Source: Caulobacter zeae | GTDB lineage: Bacteria > Pseudomonadota > Alphaproteobacteria > Caulobacterales > Caulobacteraceae | DNA length: 64,000 bases | Direction: 5' to 3' | Assembly (NCBI RefSeq): GCF_002858925.1 | Contig: NZ_PJRS01000043.1 | Coordinates: forward strand, 1-64,000 | In this document: piece after piece, positions 41,984-50,580 of the stretch | How positions within the stretch are numbered: the stretch's first letter is position 1 | Layout of the letters: the number at the start of each line of letters is the position of its first letter | Translations under genes and position numbers: made by a program | Notes under the pieces: generated by a model | What the model saw: the letters and a program-made list of their open reading frames with translations, nothing else | The model's database searches: none | Told to the model about the DNA's origin: nothing

Positions 41984-42244
41984 ATGGGCATGGTGATCCA
42001 CGACGAGGAAACGCTGCGCATGGCGCAGGAGCTGGCGGACCGTAAGGGCGTCAGCCTGAGCGACGTGTTCGCCCACGCCGTGCGAGCCGAGCTCGATCGC
42101 ATGCCGCCCGCGCTGCAAGCCAAGACACGCGAGGAAAAGCTGGCCTTGATGGCCGAGTTGCAGAAACGTTCGGCCGCGCTCCCGATCCTCGATCCAAGAA
42201 CGCCTGAAGAGATGCTGTACGACGAAGACGGTATTCCGAAGTGA
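41984..42244 (+). CDS. vapB: VapB-like antitoxin (Rv0623/PSK transcription-factor family)
   Basis: 86 residues from ATG 41984; another ATG two codons later is equally possible. The N-terminal segment MVIHDEETLRMAQELADRKG and VFAHAVRAELDR form the ribbon-helix-helix DNA-binding part of this family. The C-terminal tail (TPEEMLYDEDGIPK) is the usual toxin-neutralising peptide. Overlaps vapC by four bases (GTGA). Likely represses its own promoter. Confidence 0.85.
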   Translation: MGMVIHDEETLRMAQELADRKGVSLSDVFAHAVRAELDRMPPALQAKTREEKLALMAELQKRSAALPILDPRTPEEMLYDEDGIPK

Positions 42245-42627
42245 TCGTCCTCGATACGTCCGCAGTTCTGGCCATCCTCTGGGACGAGCCCGAGGCCGGT
42301 GCGTTCATGAAGGCCGTCGCCGACGCGGAGGCTCTTCTGATGTCGACAGCCACCCGTCTCGAACTGCAGATCGTCTGCCTTCGGCGAAAGGGCGAAGCCG
42401 AGGTCGAGAACATCAGGCGCTTTGTCGCTGAATTCGAGGTCAGCATGGAGCCGTTCGACGAGCCGCAACTGACACTCGCGCAGCAGGCCTTCGCCGAATA
42501 CGGCGCCAGCCGCCACGGCCTGAACTTCGGCGACTGCTTCGCCTACGCCCTGGCCAAGGCGCGCGACCTGCCCCTGCTGTTCAAGGGCGAGGATTTCGCC
42601 GCCACCGACGTCAGGCGCGCGCTCTGA
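42241..42627 (+). CDS. vapC: VapC-like PIN-domain ribonuclease toxin
   Basis: 128 residues, GTG start overlapping vapB. The PIN acidic residues are in place: D5 in MIVLDTSAVLAIL, the Glu of TRLELQIV near 41, the Asp of LNFGDCFAYALAKARDLPLLF near 100, and GEDFAATD near the end. VapC toxins cleave tRNA or rRNA when freed from VapB. The pair lies between two functionally related minus-strand genes and its plus orientation marks it as an insertion. Confidence 0.9.
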   Translation: MIVLDTSAVLAILWDEPEAGAFMKAVADAEALLMSTATRLELQIVCLRRKGEAEVENIRRFVAEFEVSMEPFDEPQLTLAQQAFAEYGASRHGLNFGDCFAYALAKARDLPLLFKGEDFAATDVRRAL

Positions 42628-42634
42628 CACCGCC

Positions 42635-44119
42635 CTACTCCGCAGCCTGGACCGAGGTCGCCGCCACGGCCGATCGGTCTGGGGCGGCTTTCCAGAAGTA
42701 GCGGACGAACCCACGCTTCTCGTCGCGGTCCTTGATCCGGAAGACCATCTTCACCGGCAGGCCGGTCTCGACCTCGCCGGGCGCGACATCGGTGATGTCG
42801 AGCATGATCCGACCGCCGCCCTCGAAGACGATCATGCCGTAGTGATTGGGCGGGCTCATCGAGAAGGTCAGGTAGTCGGCCGAGTAGGTCAGCACCCGGG
42901 CGGCGCGCTCGGCGAAGCGATATGGCTCCTGGGTGTCGACGGCCGGGTTGTTGGGCGCCACCGAAATGCGGGTGCGGGGGAACTGCACCACGCCGGTCTC
43001 GCGGCAGCGGCCGCCGACCAGGCCCAGGATCTGGTCGCGGTTGCGATAGAGGGTGGTCAGGGCCGTCTTGTTGTCCTTCTCGGCCCGCATGCCCCGGTCC
43101 CAGTCGACAAGGTCGTTGAAGACCAGGAACTTCAGGTAGTTGGTCTCTTCCTGCCGGTCTGCGAGCGATCCGGTGACGCCACGGGCGGGGCGGGCGGCGC
43201 CGATCTCGCCGCCGACGCGGAAGACCAGCGCCTCGGCGCCTTGGCCGAACTGCGCGACCACCACCACTTGGCCCGGCGCGGCCTCCTCGAGGGCGTGGGC
43301 CAGCAGCAGCGGACCGTGGGCGCAGCCGGCCTCCCCCAACTGCGCGCCCAGCGTGTCGCGCACAGCCTCGGGCCGAATGCCAAGCGTCTTGGCCAGGCTC
43401 GCCCCCATGCCCGGAAACACCGACGGAAAGCAGAAATGGTCAACCTCGGCAGCGGTCACGCCCGCCGCCTCCAGCGCGTCTCGAACGGCCGGCGGGACCA
43501 GCTTGACGATCCCCTCGTCGCGGATCCAGCGCTCTTCCCAGGCGTAGTCGAACTCGGCCTCGGAGCCGCGGAAGTGGTCGACGAAGTCGTCGGTCACCGT
43601 GCCGCGTCCAAGGAATGTCGCCGCGCCTCCGTCGGGCGAGACGACGAAGGCCGCCGCCGCGTCGCCGAAATCCAGCTCCTGCGGCGAGGCCGCGCGGGCC
43701 CGCCGATGCTCGCCAGCGGCCACCAGCACCCGCTTTCCGCAAGCCGCCGCTTCCAGCGCCTGGCCCAGCGCGGTGAGGCCGCAGCGCTGTGAGCCGGTGA
43801 TGTCGGCCGAGGCGATCGAGGCGCCCAGCGTCAGGGCGGCCGCCAGGATCCCGGCGTTCTGGCGATCGGCGAAGGGCGCGGTCGTCGAGGCGAAGATCGC
43901 AGCCTCGATCGCCGCGCGGCCCTCGTCCTCGACGCCCAGCACGTCGCGGGCGGCCTCGACGGCCATGGTCAGGGCGTCCTCGTCCCAGTTGGCCATCGAG
44001 CGTTCGCCCTTGGCCTTGCCCGCCAGGCCGGGCGCGACCCAGGCGTTGGCGGCGACGACGGCCTTGCGGCTTAGGCGAAGACGCGGCGCATAGGCGCCCC
44101 AGGCGGCGATGCCGACCAT
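42635..44119 (-). CDS. HMG-CoA synthase-like protein fused to a C-terminal OB-fold (DUF35) domain
   Basis: 494 residues. Residues 1 to about 310 have the ketoacyl/HMG-CoA synthase fold (MVGIAAWGAYAPRLRLSRK; GSQRCGLTALGQALEAA with the putative nucleophile; AAGEHRRA; DHFCFPSVFPGMG). After a linker, the last 170 residues include CRETGVVQFPRTRISV and end with an OB-fold (GLPVKMVFRIKDRDEKRGFVRYFWKA). DUF35 OB-folds are regulatory or acyl-CoA-binding partners of thiolases, and the neighbouring thiolase (40723-41925) is the obvious partner. Substrate unknown. Confidence 0.85.
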   Translation of the reverse strand: MVGIAAWGAYAPRLRLSRKAVVAANAWVAPGLAGKAKGERSMANWDEDALTMAVEAARDVLGVEDEGRAAIEAAIFASTTAPFADRQNAGILAAALTLGASIASADITGSQRCGLTALGQALEAAACGKRVLVAAGEHRRARAASPQELDFGDAAAAFVVSPDGGAATFLGRGTVTDDFVDHFRGSEAEFDYAWEERWIRDEGIVKLVPPAVRDALEAAGVTAAEVDHFCFPSVFPGMGASLAKTLGIRPEAVRDTLGAQLGEAGCAHGPLLLAHALEEAAPGQVVVVAQFGQGAEALVFRVGGEIGAARPARGVTGSLADRQEETNYLKFLVFNDLVDWDRGMRAEKDNKTALTTLYRNRDQILGLVGGRCRETGVVQFPRTRISVAPNNPAVDTQEPYRFAERAARVLTYSADYLTFSMSPPNHYGMIVFEGGGRIMLDITDVAPGEVETGLPVKMVFRIKDRDEKRGFVRYFWKAAPDRSAVAATSVQAAE

Positions 44120-44222
44120 GTTCCACTCCCTGACCGACGCCCGTTCCGGCGACTTATCAGGGTTCAGGTTACGCGCACAGCAGGGGTCCGCAAGCGTGCC
44201 CCTTGGTCAACCGAAGCGCGCG

Positions 44223-45224
44223 TCAGCGATAGGGATCGTCGGTGTTCAGGAACCCGGCCACATAGTCGGCGACACCATCCTCCAGCGAGGTCATCGGCGC
44301 GTTGTAGCCGGCTTCGCGCAGGCGGCTCATGTCGGCCTGCGTGAAGTACTGGTACTTTCCCTGCAGCACTTCGGGCATGTCGAAATAGGTGATGTCGGGC
44401 TCGCGGGCGATGGCGGCGAAGGTGGCCTCGGCCAGGTCCTTGAACGAGCGGGCCTTGCCCGAACCCAGATTGTAGACGCCGCTCACATGCGGGCTCTTGG
44501 CCAGCCAGGCGATCACGTCGGCCACGTCGCGCACATAGACGAAGTCCCGCAGCTGGCCGCCGTCCTCGTAGTCGGGGTGGTGCGACTTGAACAGCCGCAC
44601 GCCCTCGCCCGCCTGGATCTTCGGCCAGATCTGGCAGACCACCGACTTCATGCCGCCCTTGTGGTCCTCGTTGGGGCCGTAGACGTTGAAGAACTTCAGG
44701 CCGGCCCACTGCGGCGGCGCATGGCCGCGTGCGGCCTCGCGCACGGCGAAGACGTCAAACAGCGCCTTGGACCAGCCATAGGCGTTCAGCGGGCGCAGGC
44801 CCATCAGGGTGTCGATGTCGTCCTTGCCGTCAAAGCCCTGGGTTCCGTCGCCATAGGTGGCGGCCGACGAGGCGTAGATCAGGCGGGTGTTGTTCTTCGC
44901 GCACCAGCGCCAGATGTCGCGCGACAGCACGAAGTTGGACTGCACGATCAGGTCGGCGTCGGGCTCGGTGGTCGAGGAGATCGCGCCCATGTGGATGACC
45001 AGCTCGACCTCGGCGCCGCGCTCGGCCAGCCAGTCGAACAGCTGCTCGGGAGCGACGAAGTCGGCGATCGGATGCTTGGCGATGTTGCGCCACTTGCCCT
45101 CGGCCGCCTGGCCCAGCCAGTCGCAGACCACGACGTCGAGCGCCGGATCCTCGCAGAGCTTGGCCACGATATTGGAACCGATGAACCCGGCGCCGCCGGT
45201 GACGAGAACGATGCGTCTGGACAT
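44223..45224 (-). CDS. hldD: ADP-glyceromanno-heptose 6-epimerase
   Basis: 333 residues; makes ADP-L-glycero-D-manno-heptose for the lipopolysaccharide inner core. Extended SDR with NAD(P)-binding GGAGFIGSN at 10-18, HMGAISSTTEPD, and the YGWSK catalytic Tyr/Lys. FFNVYGPNEDHKGGMKSVV is characteristic of the family. Lies downstream of kdsA, another core-synthesis gene, with a strong hairpin between them. Confidence 0.95.
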   Translation of the reverse strand: MSRRIVLVTGGAGFIGSNIVAKLCEDPALDVVVCDWLGQAAEGKWRNIAKHPIADFVAPEQLFDWLAERGAEVELVIHMGAISSTTEPDADLIVQSNFVLSRDIWRWCAKNNTRLIYASSAATYGDGTQGFDGKDDIDTLMGLRPLNAYGWSKALFDVFAVREAARGHAPPQWAGLKFFNVYGPNEDHKGGMKSVVCQIWPKIQAGEGVRLFKSHHPDYEDGGQLRDFVYVRDVADVIAWLAKSPHVSGVYNLGSGKARSFKDLAEATFAAIAREPDITYFDMPEVLQGKYQYFTQADMSRLREAGYNAPMTSLEDGVADYVAGFLNTDDPYR

Positions 45225-45240
45225 GGGCGGGTTATGGCAC

Positions 45241-45269
45241 AGAGCGGCGGCTGGGCAAGCCGCCGCTCT
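45241..45269. terminator. Strong hairpin between kdsA and hldD
   Basis: Perfect 12-bp stem AGAGCGGCGGCT (45241-45252) with AGCCGCCGCTCT (45258-45269), loop of 5. No U tract on the minus strand (GTGCCATAACC follows). Probably ends or attenuates the kdsA transcript before hldD. Confidence 0.65.
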
Positions 45270-45278
45270 TCAGGAGGA

Positions 45279-46145
45279 TCAAGCCGCCCGCTTGCGCTTG
45301 GCCAGGGCGTCGAATTCGAGCAGCTCGGCCACCAGGCCTTCGAACTGGCTCAGCGGCACCATGTTGGGGCCGTCCGAAGGAGCGTGGTCGGGGTCGGGGT
45401 GGGTTTCCATGAACACCATGGCCACGCCGATCGAGACGGCGGCGCGCGCCAGCACCGGCACGAACTCGCGCTGGCCGCCCGAGGACGTGCCCTGCCCGCC
45501 CGGCTGCTGCACGCTGTGGGTGGCGTCGAACACCACCGGGCAGCCGATCTCCTTCATGATCGGCAAGGACCGCATGTCGGAAACGAGCGTGTTGTAGCCG
45601 AACGAGGCGCCGCGCTCGCAGGCCATGACATTGGGATTGCCCGCGCCGGTCACCTTGGCGATAACGTTCTTCATGTCCCACGGGGCCAGGAACTGGCCCT
45701 TCTTGATGTTGATCGCCCGACCGGTCTTGGCGGCGGCCAGCAGCAAGTCGGTCTGGCGGCACAGGAAGGCCGGGATCTGGATCACGTCGACGGCCTCGGC
45801 GACGGGATCGCAGTGGCTGATCTCGTGCACGTCGGTCAGAGTCGGCAGGCCGGTGACCTCGCGGATCTCCTGGAAGATCGGCAGGCTGTCATAGAGGCCG
45901 ATGCCGCGCGCGGCCGTGGCCGAGGTGCGATTGGCCTTGTCGTAGCTGGTCTTGTAGATCAGGCCGACGCCCAGGCGCTCGCCGATCTCCTTCAGCGCAT
46001 GCGCCGTCTCCAGCGCGTGCTGGCGGCTCTCCATCTGGCACGGACCGGCGATGAAAGTCAGGCGTTCGGCGTTGCCGATGCGGACGGCCTTGCCGGTCTC
46101 CGTCTTCACTTCGACGACGGCGTTGGGAGCGACGGGCTGACTCAA
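45279..46145 (-). CDS. kdsA: 3-deoxy-8-phosphooctulonate (KDO-8-phosphate) synthase
   Basis: 288 residues; condenses arabinose 5-phosphate with phosphoenolpyruvate for lipid A-KDO synthesis. TIM barrel with FIAGPCQMES, YKTSYDKANRTS, the metal-site segment RQTDLL, NIKKGQFLAPWDM, and VVFDATHSVQQPGG. The C-terminal ETHPDPDHAPSDGPNM is the usual acidic loop. Divergent from the photolyase gene. Confidence 0.97.
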   Translation of the reverse strand: MSQPVAPNAVVEVKTETGKAVRIGNAERLTFIAGPCQMESRQHALETAHALKEIGERLGVGLIYKTSYDKANRTSATAARGIGLYDSLPIFQEIREVTGLPTLTDVHEISHCDPVAEAVDVIQIPAFLCRQTDLLLAAAKTGRAINIKKGQFLAPWDMKNVIAKVTGAGNPNVMACERGASFGYNTLVSDMRSLPIMKEIGCPVVFDATHSVQQPGGQGTSSGGQREFVPVLARAAVSIGVAMVFMETHPDPDHAPSDGPNMVPLSQFEGLVAELLEFDALAKRKRAA

Positions 46146-46228
46146 GGCGGGACTTCCGAGTTAGAGAGGGGCGAACAAGGTGGCGCCGAATTGGCCCCAC
46201 AGGTGGCCCCAACGGCGGAAAGGTGCAA

Positions 46229-47683
46229 GTGCGGATCGATCCAGGCGTCCCCGGACCCGTCATCGTGTGGCTGCGCAACGACTTGCGCCTGGCCGACAAT
46301 CCGGCGCTGAAGGCCGCCGCCGACACGGGCCGGCCGGTGATCCCGCTCTATATCCTCGACGAAACCAGCGGCGTGCGGCCGATGGGCGCGGCCTCGCTGT
46401 GGTGGCTCGACAAGTCGCTAAGGGCGCTGTCCGAAAGCCTCAAGGCCGTCGGCTCCAAGCTGGTCCTGCGACGCGGTCCCGCCCAGGAAGTGCTGAAAGA
46501 CGTGATGGTCCATGCCGGCGCCGCTGGCGTCGCCTGGAACCGCCTCTATGAGCCCGCCGCCATCGAGCGCGACGCGCAGATCAAGGCCGCGCTGAAGGCC
46601 GACGGCGTCGTCGTCGAGAGCTGCGTCGCCGGCCTGCTGAACGAGCCCTGGACGATCGCCAATGGCTCCAAGCAACCCTACAAGGTCTTCACCCCCTATT
46701 GGCGGGCGGCCCGCGCGCATCTGACCCATGTCGATGCGGAGGCCGCGCCCAAGCGGCTGGAGGCGCCCGAGCACTGGCCCCACAGCGACGCGCTGGATGG
46801 CTGGTCCCTGCATCCCAAGAAGCCCGACTGGTCGAAGGGCTTCTCCATCTGGACGCCCGGCGAGGTCGGCGCGCTGGCGCGACTGGACGACTTCCTGTCC
46901 GGCCGCGTCGACGGCTACGGCGAGGGCCGCGACGTGCCGGCCCTGGAGGCCACCTCGCGCCTCTCCCCCCACCTGCATTTCGGCGAGATCGGACCGCGCC
47001 AGGTCTGGGCCGCCGTCCGCGACGCCGCCGAGGCCGGCGACGCGCCGCACGGCGAGATCGAGAAGTTCCTCTCCGAGGTCGGCTGGCGCGAGTTCAACCA
47101 CTCGATCCTGTTCCATTGGCCCGATCTGCCAACGAAGAACTTCCGGCCCGAGTTCGACGCCTTCCCCTGGTCGAAGAACCCGCGCGGCTTCGAGGCCTGG
47201 ACCGAAGGCCGCACCGGCTATCCGCTGGTCGATGCGGGCATGCGCGAGCTGTGGGCCACGGGCTTCATGCACAACCGCGTACGGATGATCACCGCCTCGT
47301 TCCTGATCAAGCACCTCTTGGTCGACTGGCGCGAGGGCGAGGCCTGGTTCTGGGACACCCTGGTCGACGCCGACCTCGCCAACAATGTCGGCAACTGGCA
47401 GTGGGTGGCCGGCAGCGGCGCCGACGCCTCGCCCTATTTCCGGATCTTCAACCCGATCGGCCAGGGTGAAAAGTTCGATGCCAAGGGGACTTACGTCAAA
47501 CAGTGGATCCCCGAGCTGGCCAACCTGCCGGCCGATGTTATCCACCAGCCGTGGATCGCGCCCGAGCGCTTGAGCGCCGGCGCCAGGGCCGTCTACGGCA
47601 AGCCGATCGTCGATCATCCCCGCGCCCGGGCCGCGGCGCTGGAGGCCTATCGCCAACTACGCGGCGACGCGGGCGAGGATTGA
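46229..47683 (+). CDS. phr: Deoxyribodipyrimidine photolyase
   Basis: 484 residues from GTG 46229, preferred over GTG 46223 because GGAAAGG then sits at a normal distance. Light-dependent repair of cyclobutane pyrimidine dimers. The antenna domain begins VIVWLRNDLRLADNPAL. The FAD domain has SRLSPHLHFGEIGPRQVW, WREFNHSILFHWP, FEAWTEGRTGYPLVDAGMRELWATGFMHNRVRM and DADLANNVGNWQWVAG. All core motifs are intact. Confidence 0.95.
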   Translation: MRIDPGVPGPVIVWLRNDLRLADNPALKAAADTGRPVIPLYILDETSGVRPMGAASLWWLDKSLRALSESLKAVGSKLVLRRGPAQEVLKDVMVHAGAAGVAWNRLYEPAAIERDAQIKAALKADGVVVESCVAGLLNEPWTIANGSKQPYKVFTPYWRAARAHLTHVDAEAAPKRLEAPEHWPHSDALDGWSLHPKKPDWSKGFSIWTPGEVGALARLDDFLSGRVDGYGEGRDVPALEATSRLSPHLHFGEIGPRQVWAAVRDAAEAGDAPHGEIEKFLSEVGWREFNHSILFHWPDLPTKNFRPEFDAFPWSKNPRGFEAWTEGRTGYPLVDAGMRELWATGFMHNRVRMITASFLIKHLLVDWREGEAWFWDTLVDADLANNVGNWQWVAGSGADASPYFRIFNPIGQGEKFDAKGTYVKQWIPELANLPADVIHQPWIAPERLSAGARAVYGKPIVDHPRARAAALEAYRQLRGDAGED

Positions 47684-47770
47684 TCTCCTGGCGAACGGTG
47701 TCCAGCAGCCCCATTTACAGTTCGGCTTTCGGGGGTCTTACTTGTCCCATTCAAGGGATTGGGAGCGCTG

Positions 47771-48997
47771 ATGACCGACACCTTGCCCGCCTCCTGGCGA
47801 GACGAAGATCTCCGGGCCGCGCCGCCGGCCTTCCGCACGGCGCTGCGCATCGCCGTCGAGAACTGGGCGATTGGATCCCTGACCTTCGTCCTGCCTTCGG
47901 GCAAGCCCCTGCGCATCGATGGCAAGACCCCCGGCCCCGACGCCGTGGTCCGCGTCCATGATTACCGCTTCATCCGCCGGGCCTTCGCCTCGGGCGACAT
48001 CGGTTTCGCCGAGGGCTACATGGCCGGCGAGTGGGACACGCCCGACCTGTCGGCGGTGCTGACCGCCTTCGCGCTGAACTTCGACAAGCTGGCGGCGCTG
48101 GTGCGGGGCAACCCCGTCATGCACCTGATCAACGTCATCTTCCACTGGATGAACCGCAACGACCGCAGCGGCTCCAAGCGCAACATCCACGCCCACTACG
48201 ACCTGGGCAACGCCTTCTATTCCCAGTGGCTGGACCGGACGATGACCTATTCGTCGGCCCTCTACGACAAGGGCCCCGACGCCTCGCTCGACGCCGCCCA
48301 GACCCGCAAGTACGAGGCCCTGGCCCAGTCCATCGGCCTTGCGCCCGGCAAGCACGTGCTGGAGATCGGCTGCGGCTGGGGCGGTTTCGCCGAATACGCG
48401 GCCAGGGAGGTCGGGGCCAAGGTCACCGGCATCACCATCTCGCCCGCCCAGCACGACTTCGCCAGGAAGCGGCTGTTCGACCAGGGCCTGGCCGAGAAGG
48501 CCGACATCCGGCTGATCGATTATCGCGACGTGCAGGGCCAGTTCGACGGCGTGGCCTCGATCGAGATGTTCGAGGCCGTCGGCGAGGAGTACTGGCCCAC
48601 CTATTTCGGCAAGATCCACGACGTGCTGACGCCCGGCGGCCGCGCCGGCTTGCAGATCATCACCATCAAGGACGACCTGTTCGACCGCTATCGCCGGCAC
48701 ACCGATTTCATCCAGCGCTACATCTTCCCGGGCGGCATGCTGCCCAGCGAGACGCGGCTGCGCCAGGAGACCGACAAGGCGGGCCTGTCCTGGGACGGCG
48801 TGCGGCGCTTCGGCCAGGACTATGCCGACACCCTGGCCGAGTGGGCCAAGCGGTTCGAGGCGGCCTGGGAGCAGATTCGCCCGCTGGGCTTCGACGAGCG
48901 CTTCCGCCGGCTGTGGCACTTCTATCTCAGCTACTGCGAGGCCGGCTTCCGCACCGAGCGCACCAACGTCGTCCAGCTTGGCCTGGCGCGCAGCTAG
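47771..48997 (+). CDS. cfa: Cyclopropane-fatty-acyl-phospholipid synthase
   Basis: 408 residues; methylates double bonds of membrane phospholipid acyl chains using S-adenosylmethionine. The N-terminal lipid-binding domain has FASGDIGFAEGYMAGEWDTPDL. The methyltransferase core has HYDLGNAFYSQWLDRTMTYSSALY and the SAM-binding VLEIGCGWGGFAEYAA; the C-terminal region has FIFPGGMLPS-like text (YIFPGGMLPSET). ATG 47771 has GGGAG upstream. Followed by a small gene in the same operon. Confidence 0.95.
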   Translation: MTDTLPASWRDEDLRAAPPAFRTALRIAVENWAIGSLTFVLPSGKPLRIDGKTPGPDAVVRVHDYRFIRRAFASGDIGFAEGYMAGEWDTPDLSAVLTAFALNFDKLAALVRGNPVMHLINVIFHWMNRNDRSGSKRNIHAHYDLGNAFYSQWLDRTMTYSSALYDKGPDASLDAAQTRKYEALAQSIGLAPGKHVLEIGCGWGGFAEYAAREVGAKVTGITISPAQHDFARKRLFDQGLAEKADIRLIDYRDVQGQFDGVASIEMFEAVGEEYWPTYFGKIHDVLTPGGRAGLQIITIKDDLFDRYRRHTDFIQRYIFPGGMLPSETRLRQETDKAGLSWDGVRRFGQDYADTLAEWAKRFEAAWEQIRPLGFDERFRRLWHFYLSYCEAGFRTERTNVVQLGLARS

Positions 48998-49010
48998 AGG
49001 AGGATCAAGC

Positions 49011-49295
49011 GTGTCGCTCTTCACCCTGGTCCTCGACTATCACGGCGGCACCTACCTCTCGCAGTTCGACGCCGAGACGCCGGTCGAGGCGGTCGGCGCC
49101 TGGTGCCGCGAGCTGCACGACAACCAGTTGCTGGGCGAGCCCTCGTCCCTGGTCGCCGAGGGCATCATGGCCGACGCGGTCGAGAACAGCCTGGTAGGCA
49201 TCGACGGCCTGTGCGGCGCCTGGTGCGCGGCCACCGCCGCGGCCGGCGGCCTGGCCCTGCTCAACGTGATCCAGACCGAGCCCACAGCCCACTGA
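49011..49295 (+). CDS. Conserved-looking hypothetical protein downstream of cfa
   Basis: 94 residues from GTG 49011, with a perfect AGGAGG seven bases upstream and only 13 bases after the cfa stop, so it is co-transcribed. Soluble, with MSLFTLVLDYHGGTYLSQFDA at the start, an acidic middle and a Cys/Trp-rich GLCGAWCAATAAAGG segment. No family recognised. Confidence 0.8.
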   Translation: MSLFTLVLDYHGGTYLSQFDAETPVEAVGAWCRELHDNQLLGEPSSLVAEGIMADAVENSLVGIDGLCGAWCAATAAAGGLALLNVIQTEPTAH

Positions 49296-49409
49296 ACCTG
49301 ACCCGTTGGCCGCCGCTTTCAGGAAAACTGGATTGATCCGGGCGGCCGCATCGCGATCTACCGTTGCCTCCAACGGCGCCTTTTCGCGCGAAGCCCCAGA
49401 TTTTCGACC

Positions 49410-50408
49410 ATGCCCGTCACCGCCAACGTTCTCGACGCCATCGGCGACACCCCGCTGATCCGCCTCAATCGGGCCAGCGAGGCCACCGGCTGCGAGATCC
49501 TGGGCAAGGCCGAGTTCATGAACCCCGGCCAGTCGGTCAAGGACCGCGCCGCGCTCAGCATCATCCGCGACGCGGAAGCCAAAGGCCTGCTGCGTCCGGG
49601 CGGCCGCGTGGTCGAGGGCACCGCCGGCAACACCGGCATCGGCCTGGCCATGGTCGCCTCGGCGCTGGGCTACAAGACCACCATCGTCATCCCGCGCACC
49701 CAGAGCCAGGAAAAGAAGGACGCCATCCGCCTGCTCGGCGCTGAGCTGGTCGAGGTCGACGCCGTCCCCTACTCCAACCCCGACAACTACGTCCGCTATT
49801 CCGGCCGCCTGGCCGAGGAGCTGGCCAAGACCGAGCCCAACGGCGCGATCTGGGCCAACCAGTTCGACAACGTCGCCAACCGCCAGGCCCACTACGACAC
49901 GACCGGCCCGGAGATCTGGGAACAGACCGGCGGCAAGGTCGACGGCTTCATCTGCGCGGTCGGCTCGGGCGGCACCCTGGCCGGCGTGGCCCAGGCCCTG
50001 CGCGAACGCAAGCCGGACGTGAAGATCGGCCTGGCCGACCCGGGCGGCGCATCGCTCTATAACTGGTACGCCGCCGGCGAACTGAAGGCCGAGGGCAATT
50101 CGATCAGCGAGGGCATCGGCCAGGGCCGGATCACCGCCAACCTCGAAGGCCTGGCCATCGACCATCCCTACCGCGTCTCCGACGAGGAGATGATGCAGCA
50201 GATCTTCGACCTGGTGCAGCACGAGGGCCTGTGCCTGGGCGGCTCCACGGGGATCAACGTCGCCGGCGCCGTGCGCCTGGCCAAGGACCTGGGCCCCGGC
50301 CACACCATCGTGACCATCCTCTGCGACCACGGCTCGCGCTACCAGAGCAAGCTCTTCAATCCCGCCTTCCTGGCCGAGAAGGGCCTGCCGACGCCGCCCT
50401 GGCTCTGA
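49410..50408 (+). CDS. cysK: Cysteine synthase A (O-acetylserine sulfhydrylase)
   Basis: 332 residues. PLP enzyme; the Schiff-base lysine is K44 in GQSVKDRAAL. The substrate loop is EGTAGNTGIGLA and the phosphate-binding loop GSGGTLAGVA. The C-terminus ends in CDHGSRYQSKLFNPAFL. Length fits a CysK-type enzyme. A REP-like repeat follows directly, then sseA, so two sulfur genes are adjacent. Confidence 0.93.
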   Translation: MPVTANVLDAIGDTPLIRLNRASEATGCEILGKAEFMNPGQSVKDRAALSIIRDAEAKGLLRPGGRVVEGTAGNTGIGLAMVASALGYKTTIVIPRTQSQEKKDAIRLLGAELVEVDAVPYSNPDNYVRYSGRLAEELAKTEPNGAIWANQFDNVANRQAHYDTTGPEIWEQTGGKVDGFICAVGSGGTLAGVAQALRERKPDVKIGLADPGGASLYNWYAAGELKAEGNSISEGIGQGRITANLEGLAIDHPYRVSDEEMMQQIFDLVQHEGLCLGGSTGINVAGAVRLAKDLGPGHTIVTILCDHGSRYQSKLFNPAFLAEKGLPTPPWL

Positions 50409-50414
50409 CGAAAA

Positions 50415-50500
50415 CCCCGCCCTTCGACAGGCTCAGGGTGAGGTTTCCGACTGAACGGCCTGCGATCTGGACCTCACCCTGAGCTTGTCGAAGGGCGGGG
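50415..50500. repeat. REP-like palindrome, CCTTCGACAGGCTCAGG family (copy 2)
   Basis: Arms 50415-50444 and 50471-50500 are inverted copies (CGCCCTTCGACAGGCTCAGG and CCTGAGCTTGTCGAAGGGCG), 26 bases apart. Very close to the element at 7319-7404 and also placed seven bases after a stop codon, here between cysK and sseA. Confidence 0.9.
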
Positions 50501-50580
50501 ACCATGCACAGCGGCTTGCGCGGGGCGGCGGCGCACGTGAAGTTGCCGCCCTCAGTCCGCATACCCGCAAGAGGCCAGCC

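Noticed and set aside
45241..45269. Hairpin as a plus-strand terminator
   Set aside because: TTC follows on the plus strand, but no plus-strand gene ends nearby; the minus-strand kdsA-hldD junction is the sensible context.
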